A DNA stretch of 53,799 bases, taken from contig JAJRWU010000122.1 in NCBI GenBank assembly GCA_024276655.1, positions 1 through 53,799 of the forward strand, read 5' to 3'. Below the pieces are notes generated by a model. That model saw only the letters and a program-made list of their open reading frames with translations, searched no databases and was not told where the DNA came from. The first letter of the stretch is position 1. Each line of letters opens with the position of its first letter. Position numbers and translations under genes: made by a program. The stretch comes from Planctomycetota bacterium. GTDB taxonomy: Bacteria; Planctomycetota; Planctomycetia; Pirellulales; Pirellulaceae. Of this stretch, positions 44,482-52,136 are shown piece by piece.

Positions 44482-44710
44482 GGATCAACCCTAACGCCCA
44501 CGCAGGCGCCTTCACCTCGCACTTACACTGCTTACTAAGCCAAGCAATCGTTTTGATTTGACGGGAAGCCCCTTTCGCTCGCCTCAGCTTTCTCATGAAC
44601 TCGCGTTTTACTTCCGCCAACAACGTTTCTTTGAACCAAATTTCTATTCGCTCCCCACCCCTCAAATGAAAAACCATCCCATATGTCACCCGCTTCCTTT
44701 TCTTTCGCAT
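44474..44710 (-). CDS. Small basic element protein, unknown
   Basis: A 78-residue basic protein (MRKKRKRVTYGMVFHLRGGE, AEVKREFMRKLRRAKGASRQ). No family recognised. It lies 12 bases after the 53-residue gene and overlaps the 113-residue gene, which suggests coupled translation within the element operon. Confidence 0.55.
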   Translation of the reverse strand: MRKKRKRVTYGMVFHLRGGERIEIWFKETLLAEVKREFMRKLRRAKGASRQIKTIAWLSKQCKCEVKAPAWALGLIHG

Positions 44711-44722
44711 GACAGATTCCTT

Positions 44723-44884
44723 TCAGGTCTTGCGATACCTACTACGTTGCCGCTCCAAGCGACACTTCCATTGACGCCCCGCCTCATTCACCATCCACGC
44801 CAGCGAACGCTCACGCTTCTTTCCCTCATTGCGCAACCAAGCCACCACCTTCGGATCCAACCGAACAAAGATTTCATCAGCCAT
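44723..44884 (-). CDS. 53-residue ribbon-helix-helix-like protein
   Basis: An ORF of 54 codons: MADEIFVRLDPKVVAWLRNE, then GKKRERSLAWMVNEAGRQWK and a basic tail. The strand IFVRLDP followed by two short helices with SLAWMVNEA is the pattern of Arc/CopG repressors. It comes directly after the initiator gene on the same strand, 51 bases from its stop, and could repress its transcription, as CopG does in rolling-circle plasmids. Confidence 0.65.
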   Translation of the reverse strand: MADEIFVRLDPKVVAWLRNEGKKRERSLAWMVNEAGRQWKCRLERQRSRYRKT

Positions 44885-44935
44885 GCGTGATTCCCTTCAC
44901 GATATCGCCCCGATATCACCCCTGTTTTTGCGATT

Positions 44936-46612
44936 CTAAAATGGCGCTCCCCCCTGCCCTTCCACTGCGAGTAAAACGCCATTTGCACTGAGTTTTCGCA
45001 ATTTCTTCTCTACTTTCCACCAGCCATCCAAAAGCACATCCTCAACGACCGCATGAGCCGCCCTCGCATATTCCTTGAACGTTTCACACCCTTCCCCGCT
45101 CATCAGCAAGGCCGTAGTGATGCAACCGATGGATTGTTTTTTCAGTTGTCTCATATCCGGCCGAACAACCCGGCAACGCTCCCGCGCCGGTCCTTCCCCC
45201 GTCCATTGCAAAAACTTTTCTTGTACATCCTTCCAAAACGCAACCGTTTCGTTCCGCTTTTGGTTCTTGTTTTTGCGGTCTACTTTTCCAACCACGAAGC
45301 GAAACCAATCACTCGCTAACCATTTGACCACCGTTCCCAACCGCTGAAACAGTTCTTCAACCGTCTTGATTTTGAAATGCTTGAACAGTTCCGCATTCCG
45401 AACCTGGAATTCAACCCGAGTCGCCCACTTGCACGCACCTCCCCAACGCACCGCCTGAATTAGCGCATGTTTGAATGGGTCTTTCTGCACTTCGCGAGCC
45501 TTATCGTAGATTCGAACACCAATCGCACGCCCGACCCGCAGGCCTTCCCATTCGTAGCCATCCTTGTAGGTCGCTGTTTTTCTCGCGCGACGAATCACCT
45601 CGTCCTCATTCAACGCCTTCACAAATTGATCAACACGCACATCGGGGAGGTCAACGCACAAGTCGCAACGCGAGACGACATTCCGCACAAGGACAAACCC
45701 AAGAGACTTCACGACATCAAGAACCTCTTGCCACGCCCGATGATGCCCAACTTGCATCAGCCTCAACGAGCCAATGCCCACGAACACCGAGATACGGCTA
45801 TCACTCACCTTCGGGTTGTTCACGATCGCGATAACGCAGCCGTTCCATTTCAGAACCCAACGACAGTACACACCCCACTTGAACCCGTTGGGGTCGACCG
45901 TCAGACGATCACCTTCCGAGGTTTCAATCACCGCTAGGTCATCAAGGCCAGCTTCCGCCGCCTTCCTCGCCTTATCAAATGCCTCGAATTGTCCCTTGCC
46001 CCGAACCCCCGGCCAGTAGCCAAACAACGAAGCTTCGAGCGTATCAACACCGCCCGTCTCAACCCCCCTATCTTCCAACTGACTACTTGAGGCCCCCGTG
46101 ATACATGGGTTGGGGGCCAGACTCTCCCAAGTTTTTTCAAACTTTTTTTCCAGATCATCAGCGGCGAGTACTGCGGTCCGGTCCTCGCTTCTGCACGCTG
46201 CGGTCCGGTCCTCGTTGCCGCCGGATCGTCCCTCGCTGGCTCCCGTTTTGTCACAACTATACCCAATCGCACCACCACAAGAGGGGTGTACGGCCTTGCT
46301 AGCAACATCATTGGGGGGGGCGTCGTCTTCACCAAACGCTAGATCACTATTGCCAGTAACCCGCTGAACGATAGAAACATTATCGGACGTTGGAGATTGG
46401 CCGAAACGGGGCTGGATTTGGGCTGAAATACGCTCGATGGCGTGTTTCCCGGGTTGCCTTTCGAGCTGATTCAGCGCGCCATGTTTGGTCCGTTTCGCGG
46501 CGCACCCGACACAATTCCGGCCTGAATTTCCGGCCGCCGATGATCTGAAATCTGAAAACCGACGCTGGCGCCGACATGAAAAATCTGGCGCTCCGATGTT
46601 TCCGGCGATCAC
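44936..46612 (-). CDS. Rep_trans-like rolling-circle replication initiator, 5' end replaced by chromosome sequence
   Basis: The C-terminal 380 residues match Rep_trans/replication-initiation factor proteins of rolling-circle plasmids and filamentous phages: VDTLEASLFGYW, RISVFVGIGSLRLMQVGHHR, VSRCDLCVDLPDVRVDQFVK, GVRIYDKAREVQKDPF and WATRVEFQVRNAELFKHF. The catalytic Tyr is expected near the RIYDK segment. The frame is open back to a GTG at 46612 but the first 80 codons lie in, or beyond, the dif-like site in chromosomal DNA and have no convincing ribosome site. The native start is probably the ATG at 43764; circularised, it would encode 516 residues. An eight-C run (46313-46320 on the plus strand as G) and two 16-bp direct repeats (TGCGGTCCGGTCCTCG) lie in the weakly conserved N-terminal part. 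Confidence 0.8.
   Translation of the reverse strand: MIAGNIGAPDFSCRRQRRFSDFRSSAAGNSGRNCVGCAAKRTKHGALNQLERQPGKHAIERISAQIQPRFGQSPTSDNVSIVQRVTGNSDLAFGEDDAPPNDVASKAVHPSCGGAIGYSCDKTGASEGRSGGNEDRTAACRSEDRTAVLAADDLEKKFEKTWESLAPNPCITGASSSQLEDRGVETGGVDTLEASLFGYWPGVRGKGQFEAFDKARKAAEAGLDDLAVIETSEGDRLTVDPNGFKWGVYCRWVLKWNGCVIAIVNNPKVSDSRISVFVGIGSLRLMQVGHHRAWQEVLDVVKSLGFVLVRNVVSRCDLCVDLPDVRVDQFVKALNEDEVIRRARKTATYKDGYEWEGLRVGRAIGVRIYDKAREVQKDPFKHALIQAVRWGGACKWATRVEFQVRNAELFKHFKIKTVEELFQRLGTVVKWLASDWFRFVVGKVDRKNKNQKRNETVAFWKDVQEKFLQWTGEGPARERCRVVRPDMRQLKKQSIGCITTALLMSGEGCETFKEYARAAHAVVEDVLLDGWWKVEKKLRKLSANGVLLAVEGQGGAPF
46363..46390 (-). other. Degenerate dif-like site (right end of the element)
   Basis: On the minus strand ACGTCCGATAA and the centre TGTTTC are identical to the left site, but the XerD-side half reads TATCGTTCAGC. 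This asymmetry, a good XerC half with a poor XerD half, is the usual form of attachment sites carried by elements that exploit Xer. Confidence 0.7.
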
Positions 46613-46914
46613 GCCGAAGCGTCGCTCGTCGCTCGCCGAGAACGTTCGCCGCGAAGACCATCACTGTTGGGTCGCGGCTTGCGCAGTCAAATCTCTTCAC
46701 GCGTAAAAAATCAGTGTTGATTTCGCGGTGAATGCAACAAGGTGTTTGCGTGAACCTGCTGATCGCGGTGTCGCTCGAACCTCGATTTTACTCCGCATGT
46801 CGGCGGGGCAGTCGCAAATAGGCGTCCTGCTGAACCATTGCCTTCGTCTGGATGGACTACCCCCATGACTTAAGGGCTGCGAGTTTTTCCGAGGTGGAAG
46901 AGGCGAACGGTCGT
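46391..46914. other. Region to the right of the element without a recognised gene
   Basis: About 520 bases of chromosome next to the dif-like site. Several short frames are open on both strands, but none shows similarity, a ribosome site or plausible codon use. Terminus-proximal regions often have such gene-poor stretches. Confidence 0.5.
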
Positions 46915-47064
46915 TATACTGTGCATGGTTGAAAATGGCGCATTTTCGTTTAACGGCAAGCCGCAGGCGACTGCGTTTTTCTGTCTTGCCCAAACGGTTT
47001 GGCTCAAAACGCAGTCGCCTGCGGCTTGCCGTTAAACGAGCCAATGTTAGCCGTGCGCAGTATA
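46915..47064. repeat. Dispersed long palindrome, copy 3 (compensatory variant)
   Basis: Perfect 32-nt arms lie at 46947-46978 and 47007-47038; here they read GCCGCAGGCGAC and GTCGCCTGCGGC, where the other copies have GCCGAAGGCGAC and GTCGCCTTCGGC. The palindrome continues almost to the ends: TATACTGTGCATGG on the left pairs with CCGTGCGCAGTATA on the right (two mismatches). Confidence 0.92.
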
Positions 47065-47125
47065 CGCGGAGAGCCTGAAAAACTTCAACGTCGAAGATTG
47101 GTATGGCGACGAATAGAATTCAGCT

Positions 47126-47226
47126 AGGGTTCGTCCGTAAATAAGTTACCGGTTGTCGATCAAAAAAGCCCGGCATTTTCAAAATGCCGGGCTTTTAATT
47201 CGGTAAGTTATTTGCGGACAGGTCCT
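47126..47226. mobile_element. MITE-like 101-bp inverted repeat enclosing a terminator
   Basis: The left end AGGGTTCGTCCGTAAATAAG (26 bp to 47151) matches the reverse complement of the right end (47201-47226) at 20 of 26 positions. The middle is the terminator at 47162-47196. The right end touches the stop codon of the small membrane protein gene. No target duplication was identified. Confidence 0.55.
47162..47196. terminator. Bidirectional rho-independent terminator
   Basis: AAAAAAGCCCGGCATTTT and AAAATGCCGGGCTTTT form a 15-17-bp stem with almost no loop. It lies downstream of the minus-strand accA and small membrane protein genes and probably ends their transcripts. Stem identical to that at 52071. 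Confidence 0.9.
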
Positions 47227-47396
47227 TAATCTTTTCGTTTGTCTGATCGCTTCAGTAAAAGCACGATCATCGCAACAACGGCCAGCGCCGGGAGGACCAG
47301 AAAGAAAAGAGCCATGACACAGATGATGATCAATTCGATCGGTCCGGGCATACCGAAGCCGGCGAGGGTGGAGGCAAAAGGCTGGAGCATGGTCAT
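47226..47396 (-). CDS. 56-residue single-pass membrane protein
   Basis: From the ATG at 47396 (AGGA nine bases upstream): MTMLQPFASTLAGFGMPGPI, a hydrophobic segment LIIICVMALFFLVLPALAVV and AMIVLLLKR, then a charged tail KRSDKRKD. The GxPGPIELIII lead-in followed by a membrane segment and basic tail recurs in small planctomycete proteins near other genes, and superficially in TatA, but no TatA amphipathic helix follows. It comes 124 bases after accA on the same strand. Confidence 0.72.
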   Translation of the reverse strand: MTMLQPFASTLAGFGMPGPIELIIICVMALFFLVLPALAVVAMIVLLLKRSDKRKD

Positions 47397-47520
47397 CTTT
47401 GTTTTCCTTGCGGCTCAATGGGGCCCGTAAAAATTCCGCGCACTCCCCTGCCCTCTCGTTCGTTGCCATTGCCCTTTTATTGGGCCTCTTTTATTGAGCC
47501 GCAATTTTCGACAAACGTAT

Positions 47521-48492
47521 TCAAGCCTTGCCGTTATCTAGAAACACGCCCATTTGGCGGAATTTTTGGTAGCGTGCTTCGAGCAGGTCGTCGAGTGGTT
47601 TCTCTCGCAGTTGTCGTAGCGATTTCGAAAGATAAGCCTTGAGCCGGGTGGCCATTTGGTGTTGGTCGCGGTGGGCGCCGCCCAGAGGCTCCTCGATCAC
47701 ATCGTCGACGACGCCCAAGCCGGGTAGATCCTTGGAGGTAAAACGCAGCGCTGTCGCGGCTTGCTCGGCGAATTCGTGGCTCTTCCAAAGAATGCCCGCG
47801 CAACCTTCGGGGCTGATCACGGAGTAATACGCATGCTGGAGCATCGCGATATTATCACCCACGCCAATGCCCAACGCGCCGCCGCTGCCGCCTTCACCGA
47901 TCACAACGCAGATAATCGGCGTGCGTAAGCGCGACATCTCGTACATGTTTTCGGCAATCGCCTGCGACTGCCCACGCTCCTCCGCGCCAACGCCCGGGTA
48001 GGCGCCCGGCGTATCGATCAAACAGACCACCGGCATGCCGAACTTCGCCGCGAATTTCATTTTCGCCAGTGCTTTACGATAACCCTCAGGGTGTGCGCAG
48101 CCAAAGAAGCAGGCGCTGCGTTCTTTGTAGGTTTTTCCTTTTTGGTGGCCCACGATGAGGATTTTGGCGTTGTCGATCTTGGCGAACCCCGTGATCAAGG
48201 CGCGGTCGTCGCCGAAGCGACGGTCGCCGTGCAACTCGACAAACTCCTCGCAAGCCAGCGAAAGGTAGTCCGACGTGTGCGGGCGGTTTTTATGACGCGC
48301 CACCTGCACGGTTTGCCAGGGCGTGAGGTTGCCATAGATTCGTTTGGTAATCTCGGCTTCCTCGCGGCGCAGGCGGCGAATTTCGTCTTCCACGGTGGCC
48401 GGTATTTCAGGTAGTTTTTCCAGTTCTTGGCGAGCGACGATCAAGTCGTAGATCGGCTGCTCGAAAGCCAAGCCAGGATGCATGGTGTCCAT
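47521..48492 (-). CDS. accA: Acetyl-CoA carboxylase carboxyltransferase subunit alpha
   Basis: AccA is half of the carboxyltransferase that makes malonyl-CoA for fatty acid synthesis. The 323-residue product has LAFEQPIYDLIVARQELEKL, the helical lead-in IPATVEDEIRRLRREEAEIT, ARHKNRPHTSDYL, CEEFVELHGDRRFGDDRALI, FGMPVVCLIDTPGAYPGVGA and VIGEGGSGGALGIGVGDNIA, which carry the oxyanion glycine pairs. The start is the ATG at 48492; an in-frame ATG three codons later is equally possible and upstream starts at 48543 are not needed. accD is not in the window. Confidence 0.96.
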   Translation of the reverse strand: MDTMHPGLAFEQPIYDLIVARQELEKLPEIPATVEDEIRRLRREEAEITKRIYGNLTPWQTVQVARHKNRPHTSDYLSLACEEFVELHGDRRFGDDRALITGFAKIDNAKILIVGHQKGKTYKERSACFFGCAHPEGYRKALAKMKFAAKFGMPVVCLIDTPGAYPGVGAEERGQSQAIAENMYEMSRLRTPIICVVIGEGGSGGALGIGVGDNIAMLQHAYYSVISPEGCAGILWKSHEFAEQAATALRFTSKDLPGLGVVDDVIEEPLGGAHRDQHQMATRLKAYLSKSLRQLREKPLDDLLEARYQKFRQMGVFLDNGKA

Positions 48493-48669
48493 GAAGAAAG
48501 ATCTTTCTGCGCCGAAAATAAATCGGCGTTGGCGGCGCCTCAAGCGGTGGAAAATCTGACGCTCGCATCCCTAATATGCGTTGACGTCAAACCCTACCGA
48601 GCGAAGTATTGGTAAGTATAGGATTGGTGGGCTGTTTGGAAGCGGCTGGTCGATGCGGAAATATTTTCA

Positions 48670-49530
48670 TCAAGAATCTTCTTCGAGTTTGGGGGCTTTC
48701 CCCGTTTGGTACATACGCGTTTTACGAAACTCTCTGAGCCAAAGCGTGAGGTTGTCGTGCCGTTTTGCTTTATCCTTGGCCATCATGCGGCCGATCAGCG
48801 CTGAAAAGTCAGGATGAAGATTTGGGTTGGCCGCTTGAATGGAAGGAACGGGCGCCTTCAAGTGCTTGGTGAGTAGGTCGTCGGAGTTCACGCCCGTGTA
48901 GGGCATGCGGCCGCCCACCATCTGAAAGATCATGCACCCCAGGCTATAAATATCGGCGCGGGCGTCAAGATTTTCGCCGCGAATATGTTCCGGCGACATA
49001 TAACTCCGCGTTCCTTGAATGACGCTTTTGCCGCCGAACAACGCACCGAGCCCTTTCTTGGGACGCTGCGCGATCGAAAAGTCGATCAGCTTGACTTCGC
49101 ACTCCCGATTGCAAAGGAAGTTGTCGGGTTTGACATCCCGATGCACCCAACCCTTGCGATGAAAATAAGCCAAGCCCTCAGCGCAACCTTCAACGATTTG
49201 ATACATCGAGGGAATCACCCATTTTTCACCCTGCCACAGAAGCTGCTTGAGGTTGAGGGCGTCGAAATACTCCATGATGATCGAAGGCGGGTTGCCCGTC
49301 ATATGGCCTTCGAGCAATTTGATCACGCGAGGATGATCCATTTCCTTGCCGGCTTCATATTCCGTGTGCAAAAAAGCCACGCATTGTTTGTCGGCCTTCA
49401 TGTCTTCGTTGAGAAACTTGACACAGTAATGCTTGCCGTCCTTGACGCCTTCCCAAACCTGGGCGGAGCGGCCCGTGTTGAGCTGCCGCAGAAGGCGATA
49501 CGAGCCGATATATTCAAACGATTTAGACAC
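48670..49530 (-). CDS. Serine/threonine protein kinase with DFS in place of DFG
   Basis: A 286-residue Hanks-type kinase consisting of little more than the catalytic domain. Numbered from the GTG at 49563: a variant glycine loop LNTGRSAQVWEG, Lys49 in YCVKFLN, HRDVKPDN at 141-148 with the catalytic Asp143 and Asn148, DFS at 161-163 where DFG is normal, and the activation segment GTRSYMSPEHI. The GTG at 49530 with GGAAGA eight bases upstream is the better start, giving 286 residues. No sensor or membrane segment follows. Catalytic Asp is intact, so the protein may be active; DFS is an unusual but known kind of substitution. Confidence 0.88.
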   Translation of the reverse strand: MSKSFEYIGSYRLLRQLNTGRSAQVWEGVKDGKHYCVKFLNEDMKADKQCVAFLHTEYEAGKEMDHPRVIKLLEGHMTGNPPSIIMEYFDALNLKQLLWQGEKWVIPSMYQIVEGCAEGLAYFHRKGWVHRDVKPDNFLCNRECEVKLIDFSIAQRPKKGLGALFGGKSVIQGTRSYMSPEHIRGENLDARADIYSLGCMIFQMVGGRMPYTGVNSDDLLTKHLKAPVPSIQAANPNLHPDFSALIGRMMAKDKAKRHDNLTLWLREFRKTRMYQTGKAPKLEEDS

Positions 49531-49668
49531 CGATTTTCTTCCGTTCAGAACATTGAAAACCACTCGCCTCTAGCGGCCACAAGCCGAGGCGTTGCATTTG
49601 GTCGATGCAAAAGCGCCAGCCACTCGAAACACTGTTAATTTTATCTTAGCGACCCGACGAAAGAAAGG

Positions 49669-50874
49669 TCAGGGAAAATTGTCGCAACCGCCCTGCCCTG
49701 CCCTAAAATTCATCGCCCCGCCCCGAAGCGTCTCTTGATAGATTTCCCGGATGCGGCGGGTCATGGTTTCATGACGAAATTGGTCGGTGAATCGTTCTCG
49801 CCCTTCGGCGCCGAGGTGCTCGCGCAAAGCCTGGTCTTTTGCCAGCGCGACGATTGCCGAGGCCAGTTCGTTGATCGCCTGAGGCTGCAACAAATAACCG
49901 GTTTCGCCGGGAATGACCACTTCCCGAGCGCCGTCAATATCGTAACTCACCACCGGCTTGCCCGCGATGAGCGCTTGCGGCAGCGTGCGCGCGAGCCCCT
50001 CCCGAAGGCTGGTGTGGGCGAGAAGGTCCATCGCGGAGAGGCAATACGGAATGCGCGCCGGCGCGACTAGACCCGTAAAGTGGAAATGGTCCGCGAGTCC
50101 GGCTTGGCGAATCTGGCTTTCAAACTGCCCGCGAAGAACGCCATCGCCCACCAAGAGAAAATGCACGTTCGGCTGTACGGCGACCACTCGCTTGGCCGCC
50201 TCTATCAAATACATATGTCCTTTGAGATGAAATAGCCGGGCGATCTTGCCGACCACCACCTGCTCCGGACGAAAACCGAATTCAGCCCGCGCCGCTTCAC
50301 GGTGTTGGTGTGCCTCGAGAAACGGTTCGACCTCCATCCCGCTGTACACCGTGGTGAACTTGCTCCGCGGCGCCACGCCGGCCGCCACGAGCAAGTCGGT
50401 CATGGCGTCGGCCACGCTCACTAGGTGATGGCAACGCCGCGCGGCCAGCGTCTCACACCAGCGAAACAGCGTGCGCGCCCCCCTGCCCTGGTAAGCATGG
50501 AACGGCGCGCCGTGGACGGTGTGAATGATCGCCGGCACACGCAGATTCCAAGCGGCGAGCCGGCCGAGAAAACCGGCCTTCGCGCTGTGCGTGTGGACGA
50601 CATCGGGCCGGAACTCAGCGAGCGTTTGGCGAATTTTCGACAGCGCCCGCCAATCGCGCAGCGGATCGATTTCCCGCCGCAATTCGGGTAGCAGCTTGAC
50701 CGGCACTCCCGCCGCTCGAATGCGGTCGTGCAAATCGCCTTCGGGGCCAACAGCCGGACCGGTGAGCAACAGCACTTCGTCGTTGTAATGTTGGATCAGA
50801 TCGGCGCAATTGTAGAGCGTGTTTTCCTGGGCGCCCCCAATAATCATGCGCGTAATGACATGAGCGATGCGCAT
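49669..50874 (-). CDS. Glycosyltransferase, GT4-type
   Basis: A 401-residue GT-B fold glycosyltransferase of family 4. The N-terminal Rossmann half opens MRIAHVITRMIIGGAQENTL and has VVHTHSAKAGFLGRLAAW and IIHTVHGAPFH; the C-terminal half has VVVGKIARLFHLKGHMYLIE, FLLVGDGVLRGQFESQI, HTSLREGLARTLPQALIAG (E-x7-E sugar-nucleotide site) and KPVVSYDIDGAREVVIPGET. Such enzymes build surface glycans or lipid-linked sugars. The tail MNFRAGQGGCDNFP and a loop YQGRGARTLF are encoded by CCCTG-rich DNA. The kinase gene follows with a 139-bp gap. Confidence 0.92.
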   Translation of the reverse strand: MRIAHVITRMIIGGAQENTLYNCADLIQHYNDEVLLLTGPAVGPEGDLHDRIRAAGVPVKLLPELRREIDPLRDWRALSKIRQTLAEFRPDVVHTHSAKAGFLGRLAAWNLRVPAIIHTVHGAPFHAYQGRGARTLFRWCETLAARRCHHLVSVADAMTDLLVAAGVAPRSKFTTVYSGMEVEPFLEAHQHREAARAEFGFRPEQVVVGKIARLFHLKGHMYLIEAAKRVVAVQPNVHFLLVGDGVLRGQFESQIRQAGLADHFHFTGLVAPARIPYCLSAMDLLAHTSLREGLARTLPQALIAGKPVVSYDIDGAREVVIPGETGYLLQPQAINELASAIVALAKDQALREHLGAEGRERFTDQFRHETMTRRIREIYQETLRGGAMNFRAGQGGCDNFP

Positions 50875-50975
50875 GGCGATAATGCACTCTATTTGCTATG
50901 TTTTTAGTGTGTGGTTTCGGTTTCGCGGCCAGCCCCCCTGCCCGGCTCACAACTGCCCTGCCCTGCCCGCAACCG

Positions 50976-51015
50976 CCCTGCCCTGCCCTGCCCTGCCCTG
51001 CCCTGCCCTGCCCTG
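50976..51015. repeat. Eight tandem CCCTG pentamers
   Basis: Eight perfect units, with two more at 50956-50965 separated by CCCGCAACCG. They fill part of the 223-bp gap between truA and the glycosyltransferase. The G-rich strand has many GGGCA runs and could form a G-quadruplex. Its length is prone to change by slippage. Confidence 0.95.
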
Positions 51016-51101
51016 CTCCACCAGTTTTTTGGGATTTGCGGTCCCGTTGTGAACTCCGCGGCTTCACCGCGGAGTTGCCATTTGCTTTTCGCGGCGGGCT
51101 T

Positions 51102-51878
51102 CTATTGATCGTAATCGACGTGCGCCAAAAATAAACCTTGCGGCGGCGCGGTTACTCCCGCGCTGCGGCGGCTACGCGCCGCCAAGACGTCGTCCAGCCA
51201 AGCGGCCGCCCGCGCGCCGCGACCCACTTCATACAACGCGCCAACAATGTTTCGGACCATATTATACAGGAACCCGTTGGCGGCAACTTCGATCACGATG
51301 CGTTCGCCTTCTCGTTCGACTTGCAGATCGGTAATGGTGCGCACGGTGGTGGCGCGCTGGGAGCCGGCGGTTTCGAAGCTGGCGAAATCGTGTTCGCCGA
51401 GCAAGTAGGCGGCAGCCTCGCGCATGGCGTTTTCATCCAGCCGATGGCCGGTCTGCCAGACGTATAGTCGGGAGAAAATGTCTGGCTGGTCGGCATCGTG
51501 AATGACGTAACGATACCGCTTGCTCCGCGCATCTCGAATGGCGTGAAAACCGAGCGGCGCTTCCTCGACGCCCCATACATGCATGTCGGCGGGCAAGCTG
51601 GCGTTGAGCGCGGCGGCCATGACTGAAGCTTCGGGGCGCCACTTCGCCGAAAATCCCACGACTTGGCCCAACGCATGGACTCCGGCATCGGTGCGGCCGC
51701 TCGCAGTGGCGCGAACTTCTTCCTTCGTGATCTTATGCAAGGCCTGTTCAAACACGCCTTGCAGCGTGCGGGCGCGAAGCTGCACCTGCCAACCGGCGTA
51801 GTTGGATCCGTCGTAGGCCAGCGTGGCTCGCAAACTTCGCCGCTTTATGACTACAGGCGGCTTCGGAGGGTCGGACAT
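51102..51878 (-). CDS. truA: tRNA pseudouridine(38-40) synthase
   Basis: TruA isomerises uridines 38-40 in the anticodon stem. The 258-residue product opens RRSLRATLAYDGSNYAGWQV; ATASGRTDAGVHALGQV carries the catalytic Asp, and FHAIRDARSKRYRYVI, GEHDFASFETAGS, EVAANGFLYNMVRNIVGALY are family segments. The ATG at 51878 is chosen because an in-frame start at 51899 lies inside palindrome copy 4. It is the first gene of a minus-strand run with the glycosyltransferase and kinase. Confidence 0.95.
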   Translation of the reverse strand: MSDPPKPPVVIKRRSLRATLAYDGSNYAGWQVQLRARTLQGVFEQALHKITKEEVRATASGRTDAGVHALGQVVGFSAKWRPEASVMAAALNASLPADMHVWGVEEAPLGFHAIRDARSKRYRYVIHDADQPDIFSRLYVWQTGHRLDENAMREAAAYLLGEHDFASFETAGSQRATTVRTITDLQVEREGERIVIEVAANGFLYNMVRNIVGALYEVGRGARAAAWLDDVLAARSRRSAGVTAPPQGLFLAHVDYDQ

Positions 51879-51887
51879 CTTGGTGAA

Positions 51888-52036
51888 TATACCGCGCACG
51901 GTTGAAAATGTCGTTTTTTTCGTTTAACGGCAAGCCGAAGGCGACTGCGTTTTTTCCTTGGCCGTACGTGTGGGCTCAAAACGCAGCCGCCTTCGGCTTG
52001 CCGTTAAACGAGCCATTGCTAGCCGTATGAAGTATA
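51888..52036. repeat. Dispersed long palindrome, copy 4
   Basis: Arms at 51921-51952 and 51978-52009, 32 nt with one mismatch (A in the left arm faces C in the right), enclose a 25-nt loop. Flanks run from TATACCGCGCACGGTTG to GCCATTGCTAGCCGTATGAA then GTATA. It lies ten bases upstream of the truA start, so it forms most of that gene's leader. Confidence 0.9.
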
Positions 52037-52070
52037 ACGCAACGACACGGTGAATTCCGTTGGCAAACAT

Positions 52071-52104
52071 AAAAGCCCGGCATTTTGGAAATGCCGGGCT
52101 TTTT
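52071..52104. terminator. Bidirectional rho-independent terminator
   Basis: AAAAGCCCGGCATTTT and AAATGCCGGGCTTTTT form a 15-bp stem with a GG-containing loop. It follows the stop of the minus-strand DUF1501 gene by 33 bases. Confidence 0.9.
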
Positions 52105-52136
52105 CGCTGAAAGAACGGCGCCTTTTTTCGCGGCGC

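Larger units (their letters stand above)
43652..46379. mobile_element. 2.7-kb dif-integrated replicon (IMEX-like element)
   Basis: Two sites with identical XerC-type half and centre (17 bp shared; 21 bp in all with the flanks) bound a 2722-bp unit. Only the left site has a good XerD-type half. The unit codes, all on the minus strand, for a Rep_trans-like initiator and three small proteins, two with ribbon-helix-helix character; a noncoding part at 43765-44139 has several hairpins. It carries no integrase of its own, as expected for elements that use host XerCD. It lacks coat and Zot-type genes, so it resembles a plasmid or satellite more than a complete filamentous phage. Confidence 0.75.

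Noticed and set aside
43652-46379. Complete filamentous phage
   Set aside because: There is no Zot/pI ATPase, no coat protein-like small hydrophobic ORF, and the unit is only 2.7 kb.
47179-47469. 96-residue minus-strand ORF overlapping the small membrane protein
   Set aside because: It is the wrong frame: the 56-residue frame at 47226-47396 has a ribosome site, a membrane segment and a charged tail, while this one has no sensible composition and crosses the terminator.
50976-51015. CRISPR-like array
   Set aside because: The units are five bases long, without spacers. It is a simple tandem repeat.
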